DNA of 24,952 bases from Tulasnella sp. 424 (lineage: Eukaryota; Basidiomycota; Agaricomycetes; Cantharellales; Tulasnellaceae), in contig WSUB01000319.1 in assembly GCA_019633425.1 (NCBI GenBank), positions 1 to 24,952 of the forward strand. The letters run 5' to 3'. A model generated the notes under the pieces. That model made no database searches and had not been told where the DNA came from. It saw nothing but the letters and a program-made list of their open reading frames with translations. Positions within the stretch are counted from its first letter, which is position 1, and every line of letters starts with the position of its first letter. Position numbers and translations under genes: made by a program. This document shows positions 1-10,598 of the stretch, piece by piece.

Positions 1-27
1 CATGAGAACAAGGAACGAGAAACGTAC

Positions 28-2448
28 CTCTTTCCAAGGAAACCCGTCTTGGGTGCCGACCCGCTTACTTGAGCAGACAGCACGGCACCCGAATCGTGGG
101 CTTTGCTTGGTTGAGAGGTTGAAGAAGGAATATCCGCGCGAAGAATCGCCCGCAAACGCTCTATGGTTGCGAGAGGCACAGAGCAAGAAGAATCCAGCCT
201 ACGAATTTCAAAAATCCAAACGCTTAGTTGGCGGTCTTATTATACACGGAAAGGTCGAAGAAACGCACTTGGGGGCTCCGAGCGAACCAGCATCAGGCAT
301 CGGCCCGCTTACTTGAGCAGACGGCACAATGCCCGAACTATTCGGTGCACTTGGATTCAAAGCTGAAAAATCTTCCTTCTCGGTCTTTTCGTCGATAGGA
401 ACAGAGTCGGGGTTGTCTAGGACTTCAGGGGTTGTTTCAAGTGTGGTTGGGGAGCTTGCCAGAGGGTGGAGAGGTGGTGGGACGACCGGCTGGCTGGGAT
501 CGACATCGGGGGAGACGTCTGGTGGCCCGGCTTGGACCTCCAACGCCACTTCCTGCTTCGCTTGATCGTCCACGGTGACATTTGACGTGTATCCTTCAAG
601 AAACTTCCACTCCATATTCGTAGCGGGTGGAAGTGGGATCCAAAGCGGGTTGATACTTCCATCCCCTTTCCAGAGCTGATGCTTTTCCTTCTCCTTCGAC
701 AGCGGCGATGAAACGAGGCGAGGCGCCGGAGGAGGAAGTTTAAATTTGGTCTTGCGTGAACCTGGCTCCTCGAGTTTTCCGGGACGGTGGAGTTTTGCCC
801 AGGCGGGAGAGAGTAACGGAGGGCCGACTGGTTTCTTATCCCTCCGGTCGGCCAAACGTTCGTTGAGGGCCTTGATTATTTCTTCGAGCGGCAGACCCGA
901 ACTCCCTTGTGCGAGCTTTTTGTGAGGAGAGCAGGGAATGGGGAAGAGTATGGATCCGGAGCGAGGTCGGTTGGGCGAGAGCTGCCAGCACCCTGCCTTT
1001 CGGGGAGAGCTCTTGGGGGTGAGAAGGCGCTCGGGGACGAATTAAGGCTGGACCTAGGGTATAACATACGGTAGTTGGATGTCAGCAAGCAGAGGTCGGC
1101 TGGGATTGGAATGAAAAGCAAAAAAGAGACGCACGAAACCTGTTGCTATTAAGCACCGCGTAGTGAATTCGGCAATCCGGCCGCAGAGGCCCTTGCGGAA
1201 CTCGAAGACTCACTTGAGGACGGCGTCATGATACTTGTCGACAACCTTGACGATCAGAGGCTGGATTTGTGCGTAGAACGCCGCAAAGCACCACCGACGT
1301 CAGTTAGTATGAGTGACGGGAGAGAAGGTAATTAACCTATTCAGGACGAGAGTCCGGACTCACCGCGTCGGCAGTCAGGAATATCACAAACGCAACCGCC
1401 GCAAGAGCGAAGATTCCAACAAAGTCGCATGCTTCCAACGTCTCCTTCCAAGTCTTGATCAGAGCCTCAGACCTGTCGGGCTCAACGACCAGTAGGAGTG
1501 ACTTGAGAAGGGGAGGAACGCCGACGAGCTGCGAAGGACCGAATACGAAGGCGACAAGGTCGGAGTCCGGGTGGAGGGCAATATCCGTATGAGCTCGGTG
1601 TGTAAAAAGCTCGGTAAGACAGCTTTCCTGGCGCTTGAAGTCGAATAGGGAAGTCAAGACACTGCGGCCGTTGTCGAAATGGGTCCCGAGTCGATGGAGT
1701 TCCTCGAGTCGCGTTCCCAACTCCAGACCGGGGAAATTACCGATCAGACCCAAGGGCATTGGAGTACTGTAGACTTGCGACTCGAGTGCTGCATCGTTCT
1801 CTCCAGTTGGGGGCGCCAACGAACTCGTCGGGCGCGATCCAGTTGACGAGTTTGCGGGTGATGGGTTTCACTCTCCCGTTGAGGGGACGTCGGATGGCAA
1901 TGTTATAGAGAGTCTGGTCATCAAAAGTTGTGTGGTATGAGACGGTCCACCTGCCCTGCGGGCACAGGGCAGAAAAAGACATATTGTAGCCCCAAATATG
2001 AATGGGATACGGATGGGAAATACGCATGAAATTACCCCATTAGGCAAGTTCATGTGTATTTCACATTTCGTTTTTTTTTGTGACAAATGTCTTTTTCTGT
2101 CCTGTGGGGGGGCTGAACTCGTGAGAGGCGGCAATGGACGTAGGATGTGGTCGGGGGGCCGGTGGAGGGGTTGACGAGGAGAGAACTAGGTCGGGGACAA
2201 GGAAGACGGTGGCACCATAGGAGATGAGGTGAGGGATGGAGGCAAGGAAGGGGATGATGGCTGTGGTAGGCGACGCATCCCCGGTCTGAATCGATACGCG
2301 TAGGGAAACGTCAGCGATGGGAAGTCGCAGAGAGAGGAAACATAGAGTAAGTACTATGTACATCTTGAGAGACGAGACTCAGGAGAAAGAGGAGGCATAG
2401 ACAGGAACCAAGGACTCGGCGGTGAACCCAGTGAGGGAAGAATCGCAT
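28..2448 (-). pseudogene. Gene M, unit A copy: disrupted membrane-anchored protein gene (partial)
   Basis: Degenerate homolog of the M gene at 11424-14980. Recognisable parts: exon 1 starting at 2448 (signal-like MRFFPHWVHRR followed by a Leu-rich stretch), exon 2 at 1364-2285, exon 3 remnants near 1143-1265, exon 4 from about 1017 down to 269, exon 5 at 198-28. The remaining exons lie left of the window. Lesions seen against copy B: a 144-bp foldback element within exon 2 (1963-2106) that brings in a stop; a 2-nt shortening near 1805-1820 that shifts the frame; loss of the exon 3 acceptor near 1265 and a TGA near 1210; and a 23-nt length difference near 905-950 that breaks the frame of exon 4. 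The exon 4 donor (GTGCGT) and exon 5 donor (GTACGT) are intact. Several independent lesions make a pseudogene the simplest reading. An expressed, rearranged 3' half cannot be excluded. Confidence 0.75.
1963..2106. mobile_element. Foldback / MITE-like element, 144 bp
   Basis: The copy B sequence has no counterpart to this segment; its flanks join directly there. The ends are inverted repeats of 24-25 bp beginning CACAGG, with one mismatch and one single-base gap (1963-1987 against 2083-2106). A second inverted pair follows inside (around 2014-2033 against 2045-2065), so almost the whole element could fold into one hairpin. Both flanks show GGG, compatible with a 3-bp target-site duplication, but the site is G-rich so this is weak. 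No coding capacity: a non-autonomous DNA element. A 3-bp target site and CAC-start termini would fit CACTA-type elements; that assignment is tentative. It interrupts exon 2 of the unit A gene M copy. Confidence 0.8.
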
Positions 2449-4189
2449 GATGAAGACCTCTGCGGGGTAGACGCTCGAGGGAAGTGGATAGGGTGAGACG
2501 CTAAGAGGGACCGTCACGCTGGAAGTCAGGGCTGAAGGGTCTTCTCTGGGATGGCGGGTGGTGGTAAATGGAGAGCAAGAGTCAACCTGAAGCAACCGCT
2601 GAAATAACGCGCCCGTTCATTTGAGGCCCAGTGACGGTCACTCAGTTCCCACACACCTCCTCCAGTCGACATACAAATAATACTTGTTGAGAGAGGTCGG
2701 CATGGGAGGTAGTACTTGTTTGCTCAGCTGGAGGCCGTGCCTGGATCTCAATGTCAACTGATCTGCCGTTTCAAGTGCTTTGAAAACCTTTCGCTTTCCT
2801 TCTTCCTCGAAAACCTTGATGCATCACACCTTGTCTCTGATCTCCGTCTACCTTCAAGTGTCCTCTCCAATCCGCCCTCGGGAAAACACCCTAGCAGTCT
2901 CGGTTTCAGAAACATAGAATGTTCGACCAACTTCAGCAAGGCACGGCTGGGGAGCAGCGGTCTTCAAGTTACATTTGCTACAGCACCGCGCATGCGTACA
3001 GGCAAGGCATGAAATCCAAAGACGGAGACAACCGATGGAGCTGGCCGATTTCTGCAGCCCATTGGTGGGGCGCGTCCTCCGGGGGAAGCTAGCTTAGGAC
3101 CACCGCACCAGGTATATAACATCTTATTTCCATCTCTCGAATAATCGCTAATTATTGCCGCCACTGATTCAAGCTCTCCTGGACTGCATAAACCACCGCT
3201 CCCGTGGATCCTCTCGCCATGTTCAACTGAACAACGACATCCAAGGCCATTAATTTCGTTGAGCCCCGCTTCACCGTCTCGCGAACTGAGGCCCTATGGC
3301 ACTTCTACGGCAATGTTTGATCTGCTCTCTAGTGGTAAGTACTATTGGTAACTCATTCTTCCTCGGCACTGGACTTTTCGCCAGCGCCTGATGGCTTGCA
3401 GCGACGGCGTATGCAGTTCCTCGACCAAGGCGTGTTCTAAATCCTCCGACACCAGCAGCTCCACTCTGCTTGGAGGGTGGGAGATTTATCATGACTCATT
3501 CGATCTATGCTGAACGTGGTCTCCCCCGTCGAGTTCGTCAACCGCTTCAGAGAGGAGGATGGCGCCCAAATTTATATGCTTACGCCCTCACGCACATGGA
3601 AAAGATGGTCCTATTCTGACCTCGAGCAAGGTCGTTGATTTTTTATGCGGTAAGAAGGACTATAAAAGGTGTGAGTTGTTTCGTTTTGGAACCTAAAATC
3701 TCAGCATCGTCTCGTTTCCTAAGCGAGTTTGTTCTTCAGACCGCCATCGAAAGTATTCCCGCAGAACGCACCGCGCCAACTCTAGAAGCGACCAGTTTCC
3801 GAAGCTCGGCCTACACGAACACCAAAACTTGAAAGCGATTGTAGTCGATTGGAAGCCGCTGAAGGAGCGCGAACGAAGGCGACGTAAGAATGTCGAAGAC
3901 ATTTAAGATCAGGCGGGTGCTTAAACGAAGTGGTAGCAGGATAGAAATGGAAGGGTGAGGGGGCAATCTCGCTACAGATTTGTACGTGTTGGAAGTTCAT
4001 TTCTCCTTGTTGGCCTTCTGACAATCTAGCTCTGGCGACGTGCGGCACACCCAAACAAAGATGCAAACCAGCGACAAAGAAAGTTCCTCACTACAGTTAA
4101 ACCTAGTTGTGAATGTTATACAAGTTGTATTCTGCTGACTGTTCCCACTATCCGGGATGCGAGCGACGCTCGAAGGTCTCCAGGAAACA
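2449..4189. other. Intergenic region between kinase-TPR 3' end and gene M 5' end, unit A
   Basis: No gene is supported here. It holds the upstream region of gene M and the 3' flank of the kinase gene. About 2790-3060 aligns with 17215-17490 of unit B, and about 3430-4189 with 17580-18321, both with many indels. About 3140-3430 has no counterpart in unit B, and the roughly 2-kb unit B insertion is absent. Short open frames exist on both strands but are not conserved between units. A GTAAGT/TTGCAG pair near 3333-3403 could define an intron, but the spliced frame ends after a few codons. Confidence 0.6.
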
Positions 4190-4249
4190 TCATGCAACCT
4201 CCTCTCGTTTCGATAATCGACGGACTTCAGCAGCTTTCTGAGAGGGATA

Positions 4250-4969
4250 AGCTGCATCCTGAGTAAGCCCGATTTGTTGAAAAATTTCAGCAGCTTGTGT
4301 ATAGGGACAGATTGCGTCACTGTAATTGCCCTGGTCGCGATGCACGTCAGCAAGGTTCAACAGAGCATGGGCTCTTCCGTATCGGTCGCCGATATCGGTA
4401 GTGATTTTGAGGGCTTCTGAGTTGAGCGCGATAGCCTGGCTATACTGGTTTTGAAGCCGATGTATCTCAGCGAGACACATCAAGGTTTTGGCTTGCCTTT
4501 GTCTATCGCCAAAGTCGGTCTGGATTTGCAGGGCATCAGAGTACAATGCAATGGCTTGGTTGTACTCCTTTCGACCCCTATGCACCTCAGCAAGACCCAG
4601 AAGATCATAGGCTCTCCCTTGTCTGTCGCCGATGTCGGTGCGGATTTGTAGGGCTTCCGAGTAGAATGTAATGGCCTGGCTGTCCTCGTCACGATGCCGA
4701 TGCACCTCAGCGAGACCAAAAAGAGCGAACGCTCTGCGTCCTCTGTCGCCGATTTCGGTGCTGATCTGTAGGGCCTCGGAGTAGAATGTGACGGCTTGGC
4801 TGGACTCGCCTAGAACCTGATGTACCTCGGCCAGCCCACACAGCGCCACGGACACCCCTCCCTTGTCGCCGATGTCTCTGTAGCTACCCAAAGCGTTGCT
4901 GTAGACATCCAACGCGTTGGCGTAGTCACCCTGCTGTTTGTACATCTCTCCCAGTTGCATCAGAAGCGC
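4250..4969 (-). repeat. Six 120-bp TPR-coding tandem repeats, unit A
   Basis: Six consecutive 40-codon units within exon 8 of the unit A kinase-TPR copy, followed by a partial seventh. The protein repeat has the pattern ALxGLAEVHR....YSQAI and then SEALQI.TDIGDR, a two-helix TPR of the kinesin-light-chain/TPR_12 kind. Repeats are recognisable at DNA level in the plus-strand listing (recurring cggagtagaatg and tgcacctcag). Confidence 0.9.
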
Positions 4970-6015
4970 CGGAGAGCGAGCTCGAAGAGCTACTGCTTGT
5001 GTGGTCCGGATCGGGTTTGGAATGATCATAGGCTGTATCGACTTTGTCAATAGCGTGTACTTGACCATGAGTCAGCATTACTCGCCATCCATTTGAATGA
5101 CCTCCGACAATCCTTTGCAGTCGGTCGTGTTCTAGGGTCAATGTTCCAACACGCAAGCATGAGAGAGCAAAGCGCCTGAATCAATGACATGCGAGCATGG
5201 TCGGTGATGGATGGGAGATCTCCCTGAACGACGCGTTTGATCACGATGGCGTCCTTGACCACATCCTGAAACGGTATTGAGTTCGTCATTACCTATTTCG
5301 AAGCAGGTTTCGTGAGATCCGATTGTGACCAATAAATTAATGGAACTCTAGTACCTCATAAGCCACCCATCCCAAAGCCCAGATGTCGCTCCCAAGGCAA
5401 GCTTCCTCCTCTCTCAGCACCTCTGGAGGGGCCCACCGAAGCGTGTACTTATCTCCTGTCAACGTTATGCCCATTGTATTGGTCGAGCTGCAGAACGTTG
5501 CTTCGAGCGACAGGGCGGCCTGCGGTTTGTTCTCAGTTTGACTCATCTCCTCGTCCGTGCCCTTGGCTACGAGACGCCGAGCGGATCCAAAGTCGGTGAT
5601 TACCGCACGGCATTTGGAGTTGACCAATATGTTTATCTGAAAAGTGAGAACGACGTTTGCGGGGGCCGGGGGGGGGTTCGGTATGACACTGGCGGAACCT
5701 ACGGATTTCAAATCGCCATGGCGGATGGGGGGCGTTCGGCTATGAAGGTATTCTACTCCTTGAGTCACGTCGTCAATCTTGAATACAGAGTGTCAGAGGT
5801 AGATCGAAGGAAAGCATTTCGATCGTACCAGCGAGAGTCGTTCGGGAATTTCCCAGTCCGCTGACGCGATAAAGTCCCTCAATGTACCGTTATCTTCCCA
5901 GGGAAAGACCAGCCAGATTATATCCTTGGACAAGTCCTCGACAAATCCTTCGAGCTTGATGACGTTTGTGTGAGAAAGGTCGACCAAGAATCCCGCTTCT
6001 CTCAGCGTCAACTGA

Positions 6016-6495
6016 GCTGAGAGAGTTAGCGCTGAAAGCTCCGCGTCATTGGACGGGGGGCTCTTACCCCCAATATCTTCGCTCGATCATCTGATATGTT
6101 CATTTTTTTAACTGCTACAGGCTGTGAAGTTGGAATCGATGAGCCGCCCGACATCCTTGTAAATCACAGAGAAGCGCTTCAGCACCGACCTTCAACCGCC
6201 GGGACGTGACTTCTTCAGGACCATTGGGGTCGAGACCTTTGCGTTGGGTGACATCGGATTGGCCCTTCTGGTCTACATGACCGGAGGGGGTGGCCGGAAA
6301 CCCTTTTACAACCGTGGGGTTCCCTGAACGGGACTCGGAGGCGTCTTTGAGGAATTCGACTGATGACTTATCAATCCGCCATTTTGCAAGCTTCTTGAGT
6401 TTATCCCTCTACGAAGAGAGTACTAGATTCGTGAGTCTTCGAAATTGCCGTTTGAGACCCAAGAAGAACGTACCAGCTTGGCGCTCGGCTGGAAA
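6016..6495 (-). repeat. 480-bp intragenic tandem duplication, copy 1
   Basis: Direct repeat with exact 480-bp spacing at the landmark tatgttcattttttt (6095 and 6575). It runs from within intron 3 to the end of exon 1 of the kinase gene, so it duplicates exon 2 (glycine-rich loop) and exon 3 (ATP lysine) with their introns. Unit B has a single copy at about 20150-20620, so the duplication arose in unit A or was lost in B. This copy has GCAAAG in place of the GTAAAA donor. The two arms differ at many positions, so the event is not recent. Confidence 0.88.
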
Positions 6496-6975
6496 TTCGA
6501 AAGAGTTAGCGCTGAAGACTCCGCGTGATCGAATGGGGAGTTCATACCCCCAGTACCTTCACTCGATCGTCGGATATGTTCATTTTTTTAACTGTTACGG
6601 GCTGTGAAATTGGAGTCGATCAGCTGCGCGACGTCACCGGAGAAGCTGTTCAGCACCGACCTTCGGCTGCCGGGACGTTTCTCCCCCGGGACCATTGGGG
6701 TCGGAACTTTCGCCTTTGGTGACATCGGATTGGTCCTTCTGGTCTTCACCACCGGAAGGGGAGGCCAGAAAGCCTTTTACAACCGTCGCGTTCCCTCCAC
6801 GGAACTCGGGGGCGTCTTTGGGGAATTCGACTGATGATTGATCAATCCGCCATTTTGCAAACTTCTGGAGCTTATCCGCCCACGAAGAGAGTGTTAATTC
6901 CGTAAGTTATTAAGACCACCCTTTGAGACTCGAGAAGGACGTACCAGCTTTGCGCTCGGCTGGAGTCCACCGGAG
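6496..6975 (-). repeat. 480-bp intragenic tandem duplication, copy 2
   Basis: Second arm of the duplication, lying next to intact exon 1 of the unit A kinase. The junction between arms is near 6490-6500, where the exon 1 end sequence (gcgctcggctgga) runs directly into intron 3 sequence (aaagagttagc). Its G-loop exon (acceptor at 6871-6872) retains GGNATVVKG, but the donor is GCGAAA, the B-type exon 3 acceptor is deleted, and a stop lies just upstream of the VTVKK lysine frame. Confidence 0.88.
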
Positions 6976-7046
6976 GAGGCCTCGTGGTCCAACGGGGACG
7001 GAGGCAAGCCAGAAGCGCCGGCATCGTGGCTTTCGTCTTTTTGCAT

Positions 7047-8050
7047 ACGACGATATAAGAGAGAAGAGGGTACGTGATTTTTGGAGCCGCAGTTTTGGGA
7101 TGTGCTTCTCAGAGACGGAGGGAAGCGGATAGAGAGTTGATGGGGGACTGGGTGATGAATCGCGGGAAGGGGTATAAAAAGGACGCAGGAAGCTTTTTCC
7201 ACCCGGCACTGTCTCTCAGTCTGCCTTTCTTCGTGAGGTCGATCGATGGGCACGCTGCAGTGGTCTCCCAGCTGGGCGCTTGTCGAATCTGTAGAACGTT
7301 CCTTGCAGGGCCGCGCGGTGAAGGTGAGGTTCTGTCGCACACGAAATCAACCTCAGATCTCCTAGGGTTTCAAGTCACCGGAGCATTCGATCTCCCCTCG
7401 CGAATCACGCTGCGGCGAGTGCCCTTCGCGTTTCGTTGTAGGGTCCGGTCAAAATAATACCTTTCAGATAAATAGAGGTGAATAGTGGGTTGGCAAGCTT
7501 TGCTGGGAAATACGGAAGTTCCTGACCGACGGTCAACAGGCATCACCAAGGATACCGCACCAGATCAGCAGGTCACGAACCAAACTTTGAACGACTGTAT
7601 ACGGGAACTTAATACCGAGGAAGAAATAGCGTGTATCGCGAAAGTCTCGGGACGGGGACGAAACTTCTAGAGTGAAAAAGAATCCGAAGAAAGCAGCAAC
7701 GGCGAAGGCAGTTAGATATAGAGGCATCGAAAGCTCGGGCGAATAGAGTATACACCAAAATAGTAAGAGGCCAAAAATGAGAGTTTGTAAGTAGATACAT
7801 GATACGCAAGATAGTGAAGTATCTAGTACTGGTAAAGATATTATGTATACGTTGTAAGGGTAGACAAATATCGACGGGAGGAAGGATGAACGTGAAGAGG
7901 AGATCTCACCCACGCCGTTGATCAATCGACGCGGCATGATACTGATGATACGCGAATAAGGGGGTATACCGTCCAACTTCCAAGATCATGCAAAGACATC
8001 TCTCCGTTCCCAGAGGGTTGGGGGTCAACGGACGCAAACGCCTTAAGCCT
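7047..8050. other. Intergenic region, kinase-TPR promoter and gene C 3' flank, unit A
   Basis: No gene is supported. About 7050-7480 lies upstream of the kinase start codon and aligns with 20704-21150. About 7480-8050 is the 3' flank of gene C and aligns with about 21170-21747. A plus-strand TATAAAAA near 7172 is altered in unit B (tatgaac) and has no plausible plus-strand gene downstream. Hydrophobic minus-strand frames at 7533-7976 have a counterpart in unit B but are broken by indels at differing places, which argues against a conserved protein. Confidence 0.55.
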
Positions 8051-10051
8051 TCATAGCCTCAACTTGGTCATCAACTCCTCAGCCTCCTCGGGACCCTTCG
8101 CGCTCCACCGACAAGAATCGTCCACCCCAACCCTCAAACTGCTCGAATCGCTCGACGTCAAACCCGCAACGACGCTTCTTCTTTTCTTATACGCCGAAGG
8201 TGGGGGTGTAGGCAGGGCTGGTGAGCCGCGAGAAGGTAGAGCCGCCTCTCTGCTCTTCCGAGTCCGAGCGGCAGAGACTTTTTGATAGTGGTAAGATGAT
8301 GGTTTCTTTTCGGTAGGTTCTTTGGCTTCTTCGGTCTGGAGCGAGGAGGTGGAGGTAGCAGCGTCGGTAGCGGTGGTAGTTGTCGTGGTGGTGGTGGTGA
8401 CCATAGCTTGATACAAATCAGGATACTCCACGCCGAAGAACTTGGTCAACTTGGTCGCTTGTCTCCTCTTGGTCGCAAACGATTGACTCTTGCTCCGGCT
8501 GAGAGTCCGCTTCCGCCTCGCAGGGCCAGTACCGCTGGAATTAGCCGTGGCAGAGTCTGCATTGGCGTTGGAGAGCGGCATCGAAGGGGGTGCAGGTGCG
8601 GGAGGCTCGAACACCTGAGCGAGTTTGAGCGGGCTGACTGGACCGGATCTCGCTTTCGGAGTGGTGAGGGTAACCGCCGTCGTCGTGGGCGAAACCACTC
8701 CAACTTCCTGCCCGGCTGGGAATTCAACTAGAACCGGGGACGGAATGCTCGTCACTCGACTGGGTCGAGAAGAACTACCGCCCAACCCCATCTTCACGTC
8801 TTCACTGCTACTAACGACGAACGAACCAAGCGATGAGCGTCTTCGGACCCGCGTCGAACTGGGGTCGGTCTCTGCAGTTGGAGTGGGGGCTTCGTTTTCG
8901 TCTCCGTGGCAGGACCACGTCGACGACGCGGCTGGGGTACGCGGTACGCTGAGGCGAAGCGATGATGTAGACGTCAAATCCAAGTCGATGTTGATGCTGA
9001 TCTTGGTGGACGAAGCGTTGTTGGTCGTGATTTGGAAAAGAGCGTGCGGGGGTGCTTGACCGAAGTTCTGCAGATTTATTATTATTGTCAGTCTCCGTCG
9101 CTCTAATGAAGAACGGCACTACACACCCTGGCCATCTTCTGAGCCCTCCGGACGTTCAACGCCTTTTCTTTGGGAGTCATCCTCCTCCCTTCCTCCTCCT
9201 CGTCCACATTCCGCGCTGGCTTGCGAATGTACACCGGCGTAGTCGGACTGACAGACAGGTGCTTGCTCTCGGAACTCTGTTCGAATCTATCTTGAGACTT
9301 GGAGGCTCTGGTGGGCAAGATGGTGTCTGATGCCCAAGCAGGTGGGAGTATGGCGACGGTCGACGTCCAATCGGTTCCGCGAGACGGGATGCGACACGTC
9401 GCCGGCAAGTCGGCTTCGCCGTTAACGACGCGGAGCTTCATCACGTCAACGTCGTCGCTGTGCACCCGGCGGTGCGAGTGGCGCCTGCCTTGGGCCCTTC
9501 GGGTACGGAACGCGTCGCTCCAGCGGGCTCGACAACGACTTGGACTTGCTCGTGCTTGGGTTTCTTTTTTTTGGCTGATCCGTAAGCTGAACGAAGGTTT
9601 GTGCGAGACTTTTCGGCGCTTTGAGCTGGCCGAGTCGAGACTGGATGCTGGGAGGTCGGAGGAGGATGATTGCTGAGAGCCTTGGAGGAGTTCCGGTGGG
9701 ATGGATTCGCCCAACCGGCGTTGGAGTTTGAGTGCTTGATTCACCTGCCGCCGTCGGGGATCGGGAAGGGTGAAAGTCGAACGTCGATGCAATCGAGTCG
9801 AATGTGGCGGTCGACGTCACGGAGCTGGAACGATCGCGACCCCTTCCCCTGGTGGTGGTCGAGTGGACGACTGGAAGGTGCCTCGAGAAGGACGTGGGTG
9901 AGGGGAATACGCATGAGGTCGTCGTTGTTGGTGTTGGGAGCGCTGGTAAATCGTTACCAAGTAAAGACTATGATGGTGATGAAGCGAATACCATAGACTG
10001 CTTCGACCGCACGACGACAGAGTCTTGTTGCTCGCCTTGTTCGTCGCCCAT
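8051..10051 (-). pseudogene. Gene C, unit A copy: two-motif basic protein, interrupted
   Basis: Two exons are visible: 9127 upward (start ATG most likely at 10051, possibly further upstream), and 8051-9067, joined by a 59-bp intron with GTGTGT donor and CTGCAG acceptor, phase 0. The protein has a TPKEKALNVRRAQKM stretch at the exon end continuing as NFGQAPPHALFQ, a Ser/Pro/Thr-rich middle, a basic NLS-like cluster (RRKRTLSRSKS), then RRQATKLTKFFGVEYPDL, a second version of the RR..K-FG motif, a poly-Thr tract and a basic C-terminus (YKKRRSVV). I do not recognise the family; a nuclear protein is a guess from the basic clusters. Lesions against copy B: CAG to TAG at 9968-9970, a 1-nt insertion near 9775-9785, and altered length at an 8-T run (9565-9572). 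The last exon is fully open. Confidence 0.6.
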
Positions 10052-10136
10052 GTCGACCGGCGAACAGTACCAAGGGAGGGTAGACTCCTGCGGTGGCGGT
10101 GACACAACCACAGTCGTCGTGGTCGTCTCAGACGGC

Positions 10137-10598
10137 TCATCGACGTGCACCTGGGTCGACGTCGAGACTAAAACCCCGCCCGTGGGTGTTTGAGTGATGA
10201 CAGGCCAGCTGCGCTCCTGCTGGTGCTGATGCTGATGGGACTACTGCTGCTGCTGCTTCCTCGACTGACGTCCCAGCTTTCAACGACGTGCACGGCAGCG
10301 CCCAAGACCTGCTCCAGCTTACGCGTCCAGCTCGGCGCGTTCCTTCGCCTTGAGGGTGTTGGTAGTCATTAGGAGCGGCGGCTAAATGGCGCTGCTGATG
10401 ATGCTGTTGTTGTGGGCACGGCAATCGATTGGAATGTGGAAGCAGATACGATGAGGTGAGGAGCACTCCGAAGTGCGGTTGAAGGTCTTTTGAATGTACA
10501 TGGGCGAGAGATGGACAGCGTTTTAAGGGGAAATTCGAGTGATGAGTAGTTGAAAGTTGTGAGTCGGAGGATGCTCTCCGCCCAAGCATGGCTTGCAT
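10137..10598 (-). other. Probable 5' part of gene C (Gln/Pro-rich leader region)
   Basis: A 153-codon open frame upstream of gene C. Its N-terminal half (HHSNFPLK, then DLQPHFGVLLTSSYLLPHSN, then PCPQQQHHQQ) recurs in the same frame in unit B (24015-24206, with an in-frame 6-nt length difference) and in the degenerate fragment at about 16725-17212. Conservation of a frame with an in-frame indel suggests coding, perhaps an N-terminal exon of gene C. Another frame here gives a Gln-rich run joining directly to the QVHVDEPSETT start of the main exon, but it has a TAG in this unit. I cannot decide the exon structure; it could also be 5' UTR. Confidence 0.35.

Larger units (their letters stand above)
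4190..7046 (-). pseudogene. Kinase-TPR gene, unit A copy, with damaged N-lobe exons
   Basis: Homolog of the intact gene at 18322-20703. Exons matching copy B: exon 1 6945-7046; exon 4 5829-6011; exon 5 5703-5777 (HGDLKS catalytic loop); exon 6 5355-5636 (DFG and APPE); exon 7 5086-5292; exon 8 4190-5032 (TPRs, 843 nt, same length as B, no stop). Exon 7 to 8 again uses a GCGAGT donor. Between exons 1 and 4 a 480-bp tandem duplication gives two sets of the G-loop and VAVKK-lysine exons, and both look defective: the exon 2 donor is GC rather than GT (GCAAAG and GCGAAA), the exon 3 acceptor is shifted or lost, and the plausible splices run into stops. It keeps DFG where copy B has DLG. By this model no full-length active kinase is made. 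A shorter C-lobe-TPR or TPR-only product remains possible because those exons are free of stops and indels. Confidence 0.7.

Noticed and set aside
208..855. Separate gene starting at MADRRDKK in unit A
   Set aside because: The upstream sequence is homologous to M exon 4 and the following exons splice in phase, so it is an exon piece of M, not an independent gene.
3290..3440. Plus-strand exon pair with ATG, GTAAGT donor and TTGCAG acceptor
   Set aside because: The spliced frame stops after about 13 codons of the second exon, and the segment is absent from unit B.
7172..7180. TATAAAAA box on the plus strand
   Set aside because: No plausible plus-strand gene follows and the element is mutated in unit B.
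7533..7976. Hydrophobic minus-strand frame of 147 codons
   Set aside because: The unit B counterpart is broken by indels in other frames; it fits a gene C 3' flank better than a membrane protein.
10237..10262. CTG/CAG triplet run as a functional expansion repeat
   Set aside because: Only about four to six units; ordinary low-complexity coding or leader sequence.
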